From contig JACQYS010000008.1 in NCBI GenBank assembly GCA_016208105.1, positions 186,001 through 250,000 on the forward strand: a stretch of 64,000 nt of DNA, read 5' to 3'. The notes under the pieces were generated by a model that was given only the letters and a program-made list of their open reading frames with translations, searched no databases and was not told where the DNA came from. Source of the stretch: Desulfovibrio sp. (lineage in GTDB: Bacteria; Desulfobacterota; Desulfovibrionia; Desulfovibrionales; Desulfovibrionaceae). Position 1 is the first letter of the stretch; each line of letters starts with the position of its first letter. Below, piece after piece: positions 35,437 through 43,835 of the stretch. The position numbers and the translations under genes were made by a program.

Positions 35437-36402
35437 CTACCTCTCGGAAACCGGGGCGGCCTCGGGCACTCTCTCCGTTTGATCCCCCCTGGCGACGGCT
35501 TCAAGCTGCTGAAAGACTCCGCTTGGCAGGGTTACGTCACCCATGGGGGCTTCGCGGTTGAGGAAGAGGTATTTCTGGGTGCCCAGGCGATGGTAGGGAA
35601 GAACCTCGTAGGTGACGTTCGGATAGCCTGAGACGAGTTCCCTGATGGCCGAGATGTCCTCTTGCGTATCGTTGAATCCGGGAATGATGGGAGTGCGGAC
35701 ATGCACTGGAAGTGACTGGAAAGCCCCGACAATACGCTTGAAATTGTCGACAATGAGGTCGATGGGCACACCGGTGAATTCCTTGTGGCGCTCCGAATTC
35801 AAGCTCTTGATGTCGAACATCAATGAATCCAGCAGACCGCAGACTTCCCGGACCACCTCCCAGGGGGCGTTGCCGCAGGTTTCCATGGCCGTGTTCAACC
35901 TGCGACGCCGGGCTTCCCGTAACAATGCCAGGGCGAAGTCCGGCTGGGCCAAGGGCTCGCCGCCGGAGAGGGTGATGCCGCCGCCGGAGCGGGTATAAAA
36001 CGCGGAGTCCTGTTCCACCACGCGTAGTATATCGTCCACGGTCTTTCGCTGCCCATAGGCGATAACGCCGGAGGCGGGGCAGGCGTCTACGCAGTGTCTT
36101 TCGCAGCTGGCGCAGATTTCCCGGTTGAACACCGGTTTGTCGTCCAGCTGGGCTATGGCCTGGTTCGGACAGGCGTTCAGGCAGCGCACGCACTGGGAGA
36201 AACCGAGGCAGCGCCCGTCGTTGAAGGCCAGCTCAACCTTGAAGGACTGCGATTCCGGATTGCTGCACCAACGGCAGGACAGGGGGCACCCCTTGAAGAA
36301 GACTATGGTGCGGATACCGGGACCGTCGTGGACGGAGTACTTCTGGACGTTGAAGATCACCCCGCTCGTCTTTTTGTCCTCTTGCGATGTCATGTGGCAC
36401 AT
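35437..36402 (-). CDS. islB: Isethionate sulfite-lyase activating enzyme (radical SAM)
   Basis: The 321-residue glycyl-radical-enzyme activase has the radical-SAM triad GCPLSCRWC (Cys39, 43, 46). A two-cluster ferredoxin insert with CVRCLNACP and CASCERHCVDACP follows, typical of the longer activases (PflC/HpdA/CutD type), and then GGGITLSGGEPLAQP and DIKSLNSERH, which bind SAM. It would generate the glycyl radical on the neighbouring lyase. The ATG at 36402 is used; one at 36393 is possible. It lies 123 bases downstream of islA, with a strong hairpin between, and upstream of a terminator. Specificity for isethionate lyase is inferred from the neighbour. Confidence 0.9.
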   Translation of the reverse strand: MCHMTSQEDKKTSGVIFNVQKYSVHDGPGIRTIVFFKGCPLSCRWCSNPESQSFKVELAFNDGRCLGFSQCVRCLNACPNQAIAQLDDKPVFNREICASCERHCVDACPASGVIAYGQRKTVDDILRVVEQDSAFYTRSGGGITLSGGEPLAQPDFALALLREARRRRLNTAMETCGNAPWEVVREVCGLLDSLMFDIKSLNSERHKEFTGVPIDLIVDNFKRIVGAFQSLPVHVRTPIIPGFNDTQEDISAIRELVSGYPNVTYEVLPYHRLGTQKYLFLNREAPMGDVTLPSGVFQQLEAVARGDQTERVPEAAPVSER

Positions 36403-36466
36403 CCCGTTCGCCCCTGCGGAGCTGGTTGTAAATTGCGCCGCGTTGCCCTTTATCCGAAACGCAGAA

Positions 36467-36495
36467 GGGAGACGCCCCTTTTCAGGGCGTCTCCC
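36467..36495 (-). other. Intercistronic hairpin between islA and islB
   Basis: GGGAGACGCCC at 36467-36477 and GGGCGTCTCCC at 36485-36495 form a perfect 11-bp stem with a 7-base loop. No U-run follows in the direction of transcription, so it is more likely a partial terminator or mRNA stabiliser that keeps lyase expression above activase. Confidence 0.6.
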
Positions 36496-36525
36496 GCTGC
36501 GGCGGCTCTCGCCGCGAAGACAAAC

Positions 36526-39021
36526 CTAACAGGTCTCGTGCACAGTGCGCGCGATCAGGTCGTTCTGCAGATCGGGCGACAGGTCCACGAAGTAGGCGCT
36601 GTAGCCGGCGATGCGCACGATAAGGTTGCGGTACTTTTCCGGGTCCTTCTGAGCCGCAACCAGGGTCTCGCGGTTTATCACGTTGAACTGCACGTGCCAG
36701 AGCTTCAGGTCGCAGAAGGTGCGGATGAAGGAGATCATCTTGCGCGTTCCCTCATCCCCGGCCAGACACTTGGGGGTGAACTTGATGTTGAGCATGCGGG
36801 CCGCGCGGTCGCGGTAGCCGTAGTTCTTGGACGTGTAGTTGGAGAGCAGCACAGCCGTGGGTCCGTTGACGTCCGCGCCGTGGGAGGCCGAAGAGCCGTC
36901 GGACAGGGCGGTGAAGGCCCGGCGGCCGTTGGGAGTGGCGCTCACCACCTTGCCGAAGGGCACATGGGAGGTGAAGGGCACGTAGCGCACGTCGTTGTGC
37001 ATGCCGAGTTCCGGCGAGTACTTGTTGCCGTATTTGACGGACAGGATGTCGATGTCCCTGGCGATGGAGTCGGCGTATTCGTCGTTATTGCCGTAACAGG
37101 GCGCGCTCTTGAGCAGGGCGCGCACGTCTTCCTTGCCCTCGAAGTCGTTCCCAATGGCATCGAGAAGCTCGTCCATGGTCAGCTTCTTGTCCTCGAACAC
37201 TAGCTTCTTCATGGCGGCCAGGGAATCAACCACCGTGCCGTATCCGATGTACTCGAAATAGCCGAAGTTGAGCCCCTCCGGGATCTGCGGAGTGTGCAGG
37301 TCCAGGCAGTGCTTCATGCACAGGTCGTGCAGCACGGAGCCCATGGGCTGGGCGAAATGCTTGGCGCGCAGGTTGATGATGACGTGCTGCTGGTAGAAGG
37401 CTGTTTTCAAGAACAGCTCGTGCTGCTTGACGTAGGCGTTCCAGAGATCGTCCCAGGTCTTGAACGAGCGGGGGTCTCCGGTTTCCAGGCCCAGCACCCT
37501 GTCGCCGTATTTCTTCATGCGGCCGTTGTAGAGCACCATCTCCAGGGCGGCAGCGAAATTGATGTAGGCTCCACCGCTGGTGTAGGTGTCACGATTTGGC
37601 ATGCGCGCCTCGGTGCAGCCGGACACCGCGTAATCGTAGGCTTCCTCGAAGGTAGCCCCCTTGGACACGTAGAGAGGAATGACCTCTTCGTCGTTAATGA
37701 GCTTGGGGAATCCAGCGCCGTCCTTGATAGTCTCGGACACTTCCCACAGGTAGCGCTCGGGGGAGCGCGAGTGGATTCGCGCCGCCAAGTCCGGATAGTG
37801 CAGCGGGAACTCGCGCTTGGACTTGAGGAACAGGTAGGTCAGCTCATTGGTGGCGTCGCGCCCGTCCGGGGTTTGGCCACCAATGGTAACGGCCTCCCAG
37901 TGGGCGTAGCCTTCGTTGAAGGCGCCGCCAGTGGGGGAAATGTAGAGGTCGATGAACTGGGCCATGCCCACCCACATGCACTCCAGAAGCTCCACGGCCT
38001 TTTCCTCGGTCAGGAGGCCTTCTTCCATGTCCTTCTGATAGAAGGGATAGAAATACTGGTCCATGCGTCCGTTGGAGATGATGGTGCCGGTCTTCTGCTC
38101 GATGCGCGAGAACATCTGGGTGAACCACTGGGACTGCACGGCCTCGTGGAAGTTGCGGGCGGGGTGTTCAGGCACGCGCTCGCAGATATCTGCCATGGTC
38201 AGCAGTTCCTGCTTGCGAGTGGGGTCGGACTCCTTGGCCGCGACCTCGCGGGCCAGGACGGCGTGGCGCTTGGCCCAGTGCACGATGGCGTCGCACACGA
38301 TGACCATGGCCTCCAGGAAGGGGCGCTTCTCCACGTTGTCCACGGGGCTAAGGGGATCAAGCGCCTCGAGCTTGGCCAGAGCTTCGTCCTTGAGGCTCTT
38401 GAAGCCGCGCTTGAGCACCTTGTCGTAATCGTGCACCCACTGAATGGAGGACCTGAAAGACGCGGTCTCGTTCACCACGAAGCGGGAGGCCAGACCTTCG
38501 GGGTCGTTGTAGGTCAACTTGTGGACGTCGGGCGGCAGCGCCTTGTTGAGGGCCTCGTGGAAGGTCTTGCCCTTCCAGTAGGGGGCGATCTCCTCGATGA
38601 CCACCTTGGCGTCTTCGGGAGTGATGTAAGAAGGGGATTCCTTGCGCTTGGGCAGCTCTTCGATGGCCAACCCAAGGAAATCGCCGTCCAGCTCGGGATA
38701 CAGGATGCCGTAACGCCCCTGGCACCCGGCCCGGCCGGCAAGCAACTGGTTGTCGTCGATGTAGACGGTCATGTTCTCGGCAATGTGCTTGAGCGCCTTG
38801 GCCCAACGCAAAACCAGAGCCTGTCCTTCGGTCTCTTTCATGGACTCGGTGAAATATTTGGCCCGCTCCACGTCGATCCGGGGTTTTACCCCGTCGAAGC
38901 TCTCAAGGATGGTGAACACCCTTTTGTGCGTTGCCCGGAACTTGTCTTCCTTCCCCTCGATCTTGTCCTGGAGACGTTGCTCGTGCGAACTGTAAGCTTC
39001 GCAACAGATAGGATTCAACAT
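36526..39021 (-). CDS. islA: Isethionate sulfite-lyase (glycyl radical enzyme)
   Basis: The 831-residue glycyl radical enzyme cleaves isethionate to sulfite and acetaldehyde. The ATG at 39021 gives [10 protein letters not shown]. The radical glycine is Gly806 in RIAGYSAY; the active-site cysteine and acid are Cys469 and Glu471 in [11 protein letters not shown]. Arg190, Gln194, Trp375, Arg679 and Phe683 all fall exactly one position after residues that I recall as the sulfonate site of characterised IslA (189, 193, 374, 678, 682), as do the Cys, Glu and Gly. This distinguishes it from choline, glycerol or pyruvate lyases. No clear encapsulation peptide is seen at the N-terminus. A sigma-54 promoter lies upstream. 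Confidence 0.9.
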   Translation of the reverse strand: MLNPICCEAYSSHEQRLQDKIEGKEDKFRATHKRVFTILESFDGVKPRIDVERAKYFTESMKETEGQALVLRWAKALKHIAENMTVYIDDNQLLAGRAGCQGRYGILYPELDGDFLGLAIEELPKRKESPSYITPEDAKVVIEEIAPYWKGKTFHEALNKALPPDVHKLTYNDPEGLASRFVVNETASFRSSIQWVHDYDKVLKRGFKSLKDEALAKLEALDPLSPVDNVEKRPFLEAMVIVCDAIVHWAKRHAVLAREVAAKESDPTRKQELLTMADICERVPEHPARNFHEAVQSQWFTQMFSRIEQKTGTIISNGRMDQYFYPFYQKDMEEGLLTEEKAVELLECMWVGMAQFIDLYISPTGGAFNEGYAHWEAVTIGGQTPDGRDATNELTYLFLKSKREFPLHYPDLAARIHSRSPERYLWEVSETIKDGAGFPKLINDEEVIPLYVSKGATFEEAYDYAVSGCTEARMPNRDTYTSGGAYINFAAALEMVLYNGRMKKYGDRVLGLETGDPRSFKTWDDLWNAYVKQHELFLKTAFYQQHVIINLRAKHFAQPMGSVLHDLCMKHCLDLHTPQIPEGLNFGYFEYIGYGTVVDSLAAMKKLVFEDKKLTMDELLDAIGNDFEGKEDVRALLKSAPCYGNNDEYADSIARDIDILSVKYGNKYSPELGMHNDVRYVPFTSHVPFGKVVSATPNGRRAFTALSDGSSASHGADVNGPTAVLLSNYTSKNYGYRDRAARMLNIKFTPKCLAGDEGTRKMISFIRTFCDLKLWHVQFNVINRETLVAAQKDPEKYRNLIVRIAGYSAYFVDLSPDLQNDLIARTVHETC

Positions 39022-39119
39022 GGCGTACCCCTCTCCTACCGATGTATTTGAAATGCGGTTTTGTTGGACGCGTGAACCGGCGTCATGGGGCGTCTTGGAG
39101 CACGCCCTCAAACATCCTT

Positions 39120-39135
39120 AGCAACGCGTATGCCG
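39120..39135 (-). promoter_or_regulatory. Sigma-54 (-24/-12) promoter of islAB
   Basis: The minus strand reads CGGCATACGCGTTGCT: GG at 39134-39133 and GC at 39122-39121, exactly 10 bases apart, with TTGCT at -12. The predicted start near 39109 leaves an 88-base leader before islA. Confidence 0.7.
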
Positions 39136-39387
39136 GTTTCTTCGGTCAAGAGCTGGGGAGAAGGCTGCTCAACACATAAAGCATTATATCTTAGCATGTT
39201 GCATACAACATCTTTTTAATTGGCCGATTCTTTCGCGCAAACACCGCAAGAGACTTACAGGTGATGCAGAAGAGATTAGTTCATATATAACAGGATGTTA
39301 GTTTGGCCCATTTGGAATCCCCCTCATTTACGTTCAATCGGGGGCCTCCCTAGGCGCATGAGATTTGAATGTTGAAAAGGAACGAGC

Positions 39388-39405
39388 TGCTGCATATTTG
39401 CAACA
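39388..39405. promoter_or_regulatory. Activator site 1 upstream of islA
   Basis: TGCTGC-ATATTT-GCAACA: 6-base arms around a 6-base spacer, about 255 bases upstream of the -24 element. The same arm-spacer pattern recurs at 39456, 41234 and 41253. Confidence 0.55.
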
Positions 39406-39455
39406 CATCGTGCCCCACACCTGAACAAGTTACGTGATTTAAATGTGTTAGACTA

Positions 39456-39473
39456 TGTTGCAAAAATGCGACA
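39456..39473. promoter_or_regulatory. Activator site 2 upstream of islA
   Basis: TGTTGC-AAAAAT-GCGACA: arms differ from a perfect inverted repeat by one base. It lies 68 bases from site 1 and is of the same type as the sites before the importer operon. Confidence 0.55.
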
Positions 39474-39561
39474 TGATGCAATTTTTAGCTGCATCACAAT
39501 GCAAAAGAATTCGCCCAAGAAATGGACTCTGCAGAGCTTCGAATACCCTCTTGAGCAGATT

Positions 39562-41025
39562 CTAATCAGACTCGTTTCCAGAGGTACCCGAATCGGACTG
39601 GGTCGAAGGCTGCTCGGGGTCTTTGATCTGGAGTTTCCGGAAAATGGTGGTCCTGTTCACTCCGAACAGCTTGGCCACCTTGCTGACCGACCCGTGGGTG
39701 TCGAGCGCATCCTGGATGAGACCCCGTTCTATGTCCGCCATGATCTCCTTGAGCGGCTTGCCCGAGGCGGTGTCTATGTGGCAGGCCAGGGAAGCTGCCA
39801 AAACCATGGGCTTCTGCTCGTCGAGCATGGCCCCGGGCAGGTCGCTCAATTCAACCGCCTCCCGTTCGCAGGTGATCACCAGGCTCTGGACCATGTTCTC
39901 CAGTTCGCGGACGTTTCCCGGCCAACGATAGGCCTTCATGGCCTCTTCCACCATGGGCGAAAAGAATCTGCGCTTGCGATATCTTGTGGCGTATTTCTCC
40001 AGAAAATGCCTGGCCAGAGGCAGGATGTCCTCCGGCCTCTCCCGCAGAGAAGGAATGTTGATAACGGCCACGCGAAGCCTGTAGTAGAGGTCGCTTCGGA
40101 AGTTTCCGCGCTTCACCTCCTCGGCCAGATCGCGGTTGGTGGCGGCAATGATGCGCACATCCACCTTCTTGGACTGTGTGGAGCCCACCCGGACCACTTC
40201 CTGGTCCTGCAAAACCCGCAAAAGCTTTGACTGCATGATCTGGGGCAATTCGCCGATCTCATCCAGGAAGATAGTCCCCTTGTCCGCCATTTCGAAGAAG
40301 CCGATCTTGCCCTTGGTGAGAGCTCCGGAGAACGCGCCGGGGGCATAGCCGAACAGCTCGGATTCAATGAGGTTTTCCGGGATGGACGCGCAGTCGACCT
40401 TGAAAAAAGGCCTGTCGTGGCGCGTGCTCTGTTCGTGGATGTTCCGAGACAGCACGTCCTTGCCCACGCCGGTTTCGCCCAGGAGAAGCACCGTAGCGTC
40501 GGTCGGGGCGATACGCTGGAGCTGCTCGACGACCCGGGTCATCTCCTTGCTGGTGAGGATGAGCGGGCAGCGCTGAGTCTTCTGCTTGTTCAGGTAATCG
40601 AAGTTTTTGTGATACTTTTCGATAAGTTCGCGCTGCTCGGCGATCTGATCCTTCATCTGGGACATGATGGTGATATCCCGGGCGTAGGTGACCACCAACG
40701 CCACCTCCCCCTTGTCGTCGAAGATGGGGTATCCGCTCAAGACCATGCGCCGCCCGTGCATATTGGTCTGCACCCGCGTCACTGGCTTCCCGGTCTCCAC
40801 TATCTCCGGATTCAGGGCTATGTTGTAGACTCCCCTTTCCTTCAGCTCCCGAACATTCAGTCCCAGCAGTTCCTCGCGCTTGAGCCCCGTAAGCCGCTCG
40901 TACATGGTGTTGACCCTAAGGGACGTGCCGGATTTGTCCGTGATGTAGACACCATCCGAGAGTGTGTCCAAAATGCTGTCCAAATAGCCACAGAGCATGG
41001 ACGCTGTCTGATCACCATTGTTCAT
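39562..41025 (-). CDS. PAS-domain sigma-54-dependent activator of the sulfonate/BMC locus
   Basis: The 487-residue enhancer-binding protein has a PAS sensor at about residues 15-118, which probably binds a small ligand. A coiled linker (about 122-150) is followed by an AAA+ core with Walker A GETGVGKD (183-190), the sigma-54-contacting loop as GAFSGA (230-235, Thr replaced by Ser), and Walker B TIFLDEIG. A Fis-type helix-turn-helix, GSVSKVAKLFGVNRTTIFRK, lies near the C-terminus. The ATG at 41025 is used. The gene sits between islAB and the divergent importer/BMC operon, both with -24/-12 promoters and shared inverted repeats, so it very likely activates both. Confidence 0.9.
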   Translation of the reverse strand: MNNGDQTASMLCGYLDSILDTLSDGVYITDKSGTSLRVNTMYERLTGLKREELLGLNVRELKERGVYNIALNPEIVETGKPVTRVQTNMHGRRMVLSGYPIFDDKGEVALVVTYARDITIMSQMKDQIAEQRELIEKYHKNFDYLNKQKTQRCPLILTSKEMTRVVEQLQRIAPTDATVLLLGETGVGKDVLSRNIHEQSTRHDRPFFKVDCASIPENLIESELFGYAPGAFSGALTKGKIGFFEMADKGTIFLDEIGELPQIMQSKLLRVLQDQEVVRVGSTQSKKVDVRIIAATNRDLAEEVKRGNFRSDLYYRLRVAVINIPSLRERPEDILPLARHFLEKYATRYRKRRFFSPMVEEAMKAYRWPGNVRELENMVQSLVITCEREAVELSDLPGAMLDEQKPMVLAASLACHIDTASGKPLKEIMADIERGLIQDALDTHGSVSKVAKLFGVNRTTIFRKLQIKDPEQPSTQSDSGTSGNESD

Positions 41026-41134
41026 CGCGCGCACCCCTTTGGGCGGTATGGTATACCTGTAAAAGCCGGCGGTCTGCACCGGCACATGCAAAGCTCGTGC
41101 GTTTCAAGCCGGATTCAGCACACGGCTTACGGGT

Positions 41135-41161
41135 TTGACTTAAATATAAATCCTGTATAAT
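41135..41161 (+). promoter_or_regulatory. Possible sigma-70 promoter
   Basis: TTGACT at 41135-41140 and a perfect TATAAT at 41156-41161 are 15 bases apart, with TG two bases before the -10. It points right, 500 bases before the binding-protein gene; a short spacer makes it uncertain. Confidence 0.4.
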
Positions 41162-41233
41162 CAGGGAATTAGCAAAAGCAGCCTGTTTTCCCCGACCCCC
41201 AGCCTTTCTGCGTATGAATATCGCAAATATCGT

Positions 41234-41251
41234 CGTTGCAAATTCGCACCA
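41234..41251. promoter_or_regulatory. Activator site A upstream of the importer operon
   Basis: CGTTGC-AAATTC-GCACCA is a degraded copy of the repeat. It begins 19 bases (about two helical turns) before site B, a spacing that suits cooperative binding. Confidence 0.45.
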
Positions 41252-41252
41252 C

Positions 41253-41270
41253 AGTTGCATTATCGCAACG
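41253..41270. promoter_or_regulatory. Activator site B upstream of the importer operon
   Basis: AGTTGC-ATTATC-GCAACG has a perfect GTTGC/GCAAC core with the same 6-base spacer as the islA sites, 188 bases upstream of the -24 element, a normal distance for an enhancer-binding protein. Confidence 0.6.
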
Positions 41271-41456
41271 CTATTCGAGAGACAACACCCTGGCTTGTGA
41301 ATTTTGTGTCATTAAGAATAATACCTATTATCCAGAGTTGCAATTCTGCACCACCGGTGCGCCGGGTTTCTTCCCGATTCCTTAACACGAAGAGGGAACT
41401 GCCGGACAACCCAGCAATCAAGCCCTTCTGCGCCGGTACAGGCAACGTAAACAGGT

Positions 41457-41472
41457 TGGTACCGGTTTTGCT
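41457..41472 (+). promoter_or_regulatory. Sigma-54 (-24/-12) promoter of the importer/BMC operon
   Basis: TGGTACCGGTTTTGCT has GG at 41458-41459 and GC at 41470-41471 exactly 10 bases apart and differs little from the consensus TGGCACG-N4-TTGCW. The predicted start near 41483 leaves a leader of about 185 bases. Confidence 0.78.
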
Positions 41473-41668
41473 CTTATACTTTCCGCCAAGACCAGCCCGA
41501 CGTTCCGCGCAGCTTAAGCTGAGGTCTGGCGCAACTTTACAGGGCTTTAACAGGAGGAACATCCTGAAACAGTGGGGATAGGACGATCCGGACCGCACCG
41601 GCCGCAAGCCGGGCGCCGGAGGGGCCTGAAACGCTTCAGGCCTTGCCGTGCAACCGAAGGAGGGAACA

Positions 41669-42781
41669 ATGAAAGTGTTTCGACGCATCTTCGGATTTTT
41701 AGCTCTGCTAACGCTTTTCGCCGCCAGCCAGGCCTTGGCTGAAAAATTCGTGGTCGGCTACCAGCCCTATGACACCATCTCCTACCAAGCCATCATCAAC
41801 TCCGAACTGGGCCTTTGGAAGAAGTACGTCCCCCAGGGCACTGAAATCGAATTCCAGGGTGCCCTGCAAGGCACTGTCGTGGCCAACAACATGTTGGCCG
41901 ACAAAGCCCACATCGGCTACATGAGCGTGATGCCCGCAACCATCCTCTGCTCCAAACCCGAGCAGGCGGAAATAAAGATGGTGGCCACCGCTGGCATGTC
42001 CGAAGGAACCCGCTGTTCGCTGGTCCTGGTCAAAAAGGACGCCCCCCAGTTTAAAAGTAACGAGGAACTGGCCCGCTGGCTCGACGGCAAGGTCATCGCC
42101 GCTCCCAAAGGCAGCGCTTCGGACCAATACCTGCTCAAATTCTTTGAAAAGTATAACGTCAAACCCGCCGAATACCTGAACCAGTCCATCGAAGTCATCG
42201 GTACCAACTTCCGCATCGGCAAGCTCGACGCGGCCTCCCTGTGGGAGCCCACGCTTTCGCGCATCGCCTCCGATGTGGGCGAAGGCGTGTCCCGCATCGT
42301 GGCCGACGGCCGGGCCTGCGACAACCCGGACCTGGGCATGGTGGTCATGCGCAAGGATTTCATGGACAAGTATCCTGAAGTGGCCAAGGGCTACCTGCGC
42401 GCCGAACTGGAAGCCCAGCGTTACCTGCTCGATCCCAAGAACTGGTCCAGTGTTATCGATATGGTGTCCAAGCACGCCACCGGCGTTCCCAAGAAGGTGC
42501 TCTGGTACTCCATCTACGGCCAGGTTCCCGCAGACTCCAAGAACCCCGTTCGCGAGTGGAAGTCCTTCTACTTCAACGAAGCGGAAAAGAAGAACATCGC
42601 CGAAGTGGCCCCGTTCCTCTTGAAGGACAAGAGAATCAAGGACGTTCCCAAGCCCGGCACCGTGGACGACTCCATGGCCCGCCAGGTGTTCAAGGACGCC
42701 GGCTACACCCCGGTGAGCGACAAGGTCACCTTGGGCGAGATCAAGGGCGCACCCGCCAGCGCTTGCCCCTTCAAGGATTAG
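41669..42781 (+). CDS. Sulfonate/nitrate-type ABC transporter substrate-binding protein
   Basis: The 370-residue periplasmic binding protein has a signal peptide (LALLTLFAASQALA). The fold is that of SsuA/TauA/NrtA (NMT1-like) proteins: VVGYQPYDTISYQAIINS at the start, VANNMLADKAHIGYMS, GKVIAAPKGSASDQYLLKFF and LDAASLWEPTLSRI are the ligand-cleft segments. AAGGAGGG precedes the ATG. It is the first gene of a five-gene importer and carries the sigma-54 promoter. With isethionate lyase across the regulator gene, isethionate or another short sulfonate is the likely ligand. Known isethionate uptake in sulfidogens is mainly by TRAP transporters, so this would be a different route. Confidence 0.87.
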   Translation: MKVFRRIFGFLALLTLFAASQALAEKFVVGYQPYDTISYQAIINSELGLWKKYVPQGTEIEFQGALQGTVVANNMLADKAHIGYMSVMPATILCSKPEQAEIKMVATAGMSEGTRCSLVLVKKDAPQFKSNEELARWLDGKVIAAPKGSASDQYLLKFFEKYNVKPAEYLNQSIEVIGTNFRIGKLDAASLWEPTLSRIASDVGEGVSRIVADGRACDNPDLGMVVMRKDFMDKYPEVAKGYLRAELEAQRYLLDPKNWSSVIDMVSKHATGVPKKVLWYSIYGQVPADSKNPVREWKSFYFNEAEKKNIAEVAPFLLKDKRIKDVPKPGTVDDSMARQVFKDAGYTPVSDKVTLGEIKGAPASACPFKD

Positions 42782-42823
42782 GACACGCCCCCCGGGCCGA
42801 CCCACACGGCCCGTCCGTCCCCA

Positions 42824-42847
42824 GGCGCGCGGCGCTCGCCGCGCGCC
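42824..42847 (+). other. Intercistronic hairpin after the binding-protein gene
   Basis: GGCGCGCGGC (42824-42833) and GCCGCGCGCC (42838-42847) form a perfect 10-bp stem around GCTC in the 181-base gap before the first permease gene. Such stems usually protect or partly terminate transcripts so that binding protein exceeds membrane components. Confidence 0.55.
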
Positions 42848-42962
42848 CTTCCGGGGAGGGCGACCGGCCAAGCGGACGAAGTATGTCTTCGCTTGCTTGA
42901 GGCCCTGGCAACAGCCCCCGCAAAGACGACACTGCGGGAAACGACAAGGTGGAGGCCTTTCC

Positions 42963-43835
42963 GTGACTAACGCAGAAGCGACAACGGCGAACCAGGGCAA
43001 TGCCCCGACCTCCTGGCAGATCACCCTGTTCAGCCTCAGACAGTGGCTAAAAAGCACTGGACCGTATCTGAACCTCGCGGGCATCGTGGGATTCATCATC
43101 CTCTGGTATCTTTTCACCGAGAAGTTCAAGCTCCCGTGGTTCAACAAGCTGCCCGGCCCCTTGATGGTCTACAGGGAATGGGTATCCCCGGACCCGTCCT
43201 ACGGGATATCCATCTATACGCCTGAGTATTACCATCACATACTGATCAGCATCTGGCGCGTGATCCAGGCATTCCTGCTGGCCACAATCCTGGGCGTGCC
43301 CATCGGGCTCTTCATGGGGTGGAAGAAGGTCTTCAAGGACTACACCTTCCCCTTGCTCGAGACCCTGCGCCCCATCCCCATGCTGGCCTGGGTGCCGCTG
43401 TCCATACTCATGTGGCCAGGCCGGGAAGCCTCAATCATCTTTCTGACCTTTTTGGGTTCTTTTTTCGCCACGGTGCTCAACACCCTGCTGGGCGTGGAAT
43501 CCATCGACGAGGTGTACTTCAGGGCCGCAAGTTCGCTTGGCGCCAAATCCAAGCATGTGTTCTTCAAGGTCATCCTGCCGGGATCGCTGCCCTTTATTTT
43601 CACCGGCCTGCAAATCAGCATGGGCTACGCCTGGTTCTCGCTTGTGGCCGGTGAAATGCTCTCCGGCGAATACGGCCTTGGCTACCTGATCTGGAACTCG
43701 TTCATCATGGTTCAGTACCCGGTCATCGTTATCGCCATGGTTACCCTGGGCGTGATCGGCTGGCTCTCCAGCGCGCTCATCCGCATGGTGGGCGATCGCC
43801 TGATGCAATGGAAAGTAAGAGAGGATGCCCGATGA
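42963..43835 (+). CDS. ABC transporter permease 1 (SsuC/TauC type)
   Basis: The 290-residue inner-membrane permease of the binding-protein-dependent sulfonate/nitrate/taurine family has about six spans. The GTG at 42963 is chosen because GGAGG lies 7 bases before it; an earlier start would read through Arg/Gln-rich sequence. The EAA-like loop is AASSLGAKSKHVFFKVILPG, which contacts the ATPase. PLLETLRPIPMLAWVPLSI is a strong family stretch. It overlaps ATPase gene 1 (ATGA). A second, diverged permease gene follows later in the operon. Confidence 0.88.
   Translation: MTNAEATTANQGNAPTSWQITLFSLRQWLKSTGPYLNLAGIVGFIILWYLFTEKFKLPWFNKLPGPLMVYREWVSPDPSYGISIYTPEYYHHILISIWRVIQAFLLATILGVPIGLFMGWKKVFKDYTFPLLETLRPIPMLAWVPLSILMWPGREASIIFLTFLGSFFATVLNTLLGVESIDEVYFRAASSLGAKSKHVFFKVILPGSLPFIFTGLQISMGYAWFSLVAGEMLSGEYGLGYLIWNSFIMVQYPVIVIAMVTLGVIGWLSSALIRMVGDRLMQWKVREDAR

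Larger units (their letters stand above)
39022..39561. other. Regulatory intergenic region upstream of islA
   Basis: The 540 AT-rich bases contain the islA sigma-54 promoter and two activator-like inverted repeats (separate entries). They also contain ATGTTG-CATA-CAACAT at 39196-39211 and TGATGCA-N9-TGCATCA at 39474-39496, which may be further protein sites. No open reading frame of note is present. The right end holds the 3-prime flank of the sigma-54 regulator gene; a weak CCCCC/GGGGG stem at 39320-39344 could end that transcript. Confidence 0.6.
41026..41668. other. Divergent regulatory region before the importer/BMC operon
   Basis: The 643 bases hold a sigma-70-like promoter (41135-41161), two tandem activator repeats (41234-41270), a near-consensus sigma-54 promoter (41457-41472) and a structured leader with a GGCCTGAA-acgc-TTCAGGCC hairpin at 41623-41642. 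I see no plausible small protein gene; a 108-codon frame in the middle lacks a ribosome site. Confidence 0.6.

Noticed and set aside
36526-39021. Choline TMA-lyase, glycerol dehydratase or pyruvate formate-lyase
   Set aside because: The active site reads GCTEA rather than GCVEP or the Cys-Cys of pyruvate formate-lyase, and the sulfonate-site residues fit isethionate lyase.
37294-39051. 585-codon open frame on the plus strand opposite islA
   Set aside because: Antisense shadow of a long GC-rich gene; composition is His/Val/Gly-rich and unlike any protein, and the minus-strand frame carries all catalytic motifs.
39391-39412. Second possible sigma-54 promoter reading toward islA (GGCACG...TTGC on the minus strand)
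   Set aside because: The GG to GC spacing is 11 rather than 10, and it overlaps activator site 1; the element at 39120-39135 has correct spacing.
41255-41581. 108-codon open frame upstream of the binding-protein gene
   Set aside because: It runs through the activator site and the sigma-54 promoter and has no ribosome site.
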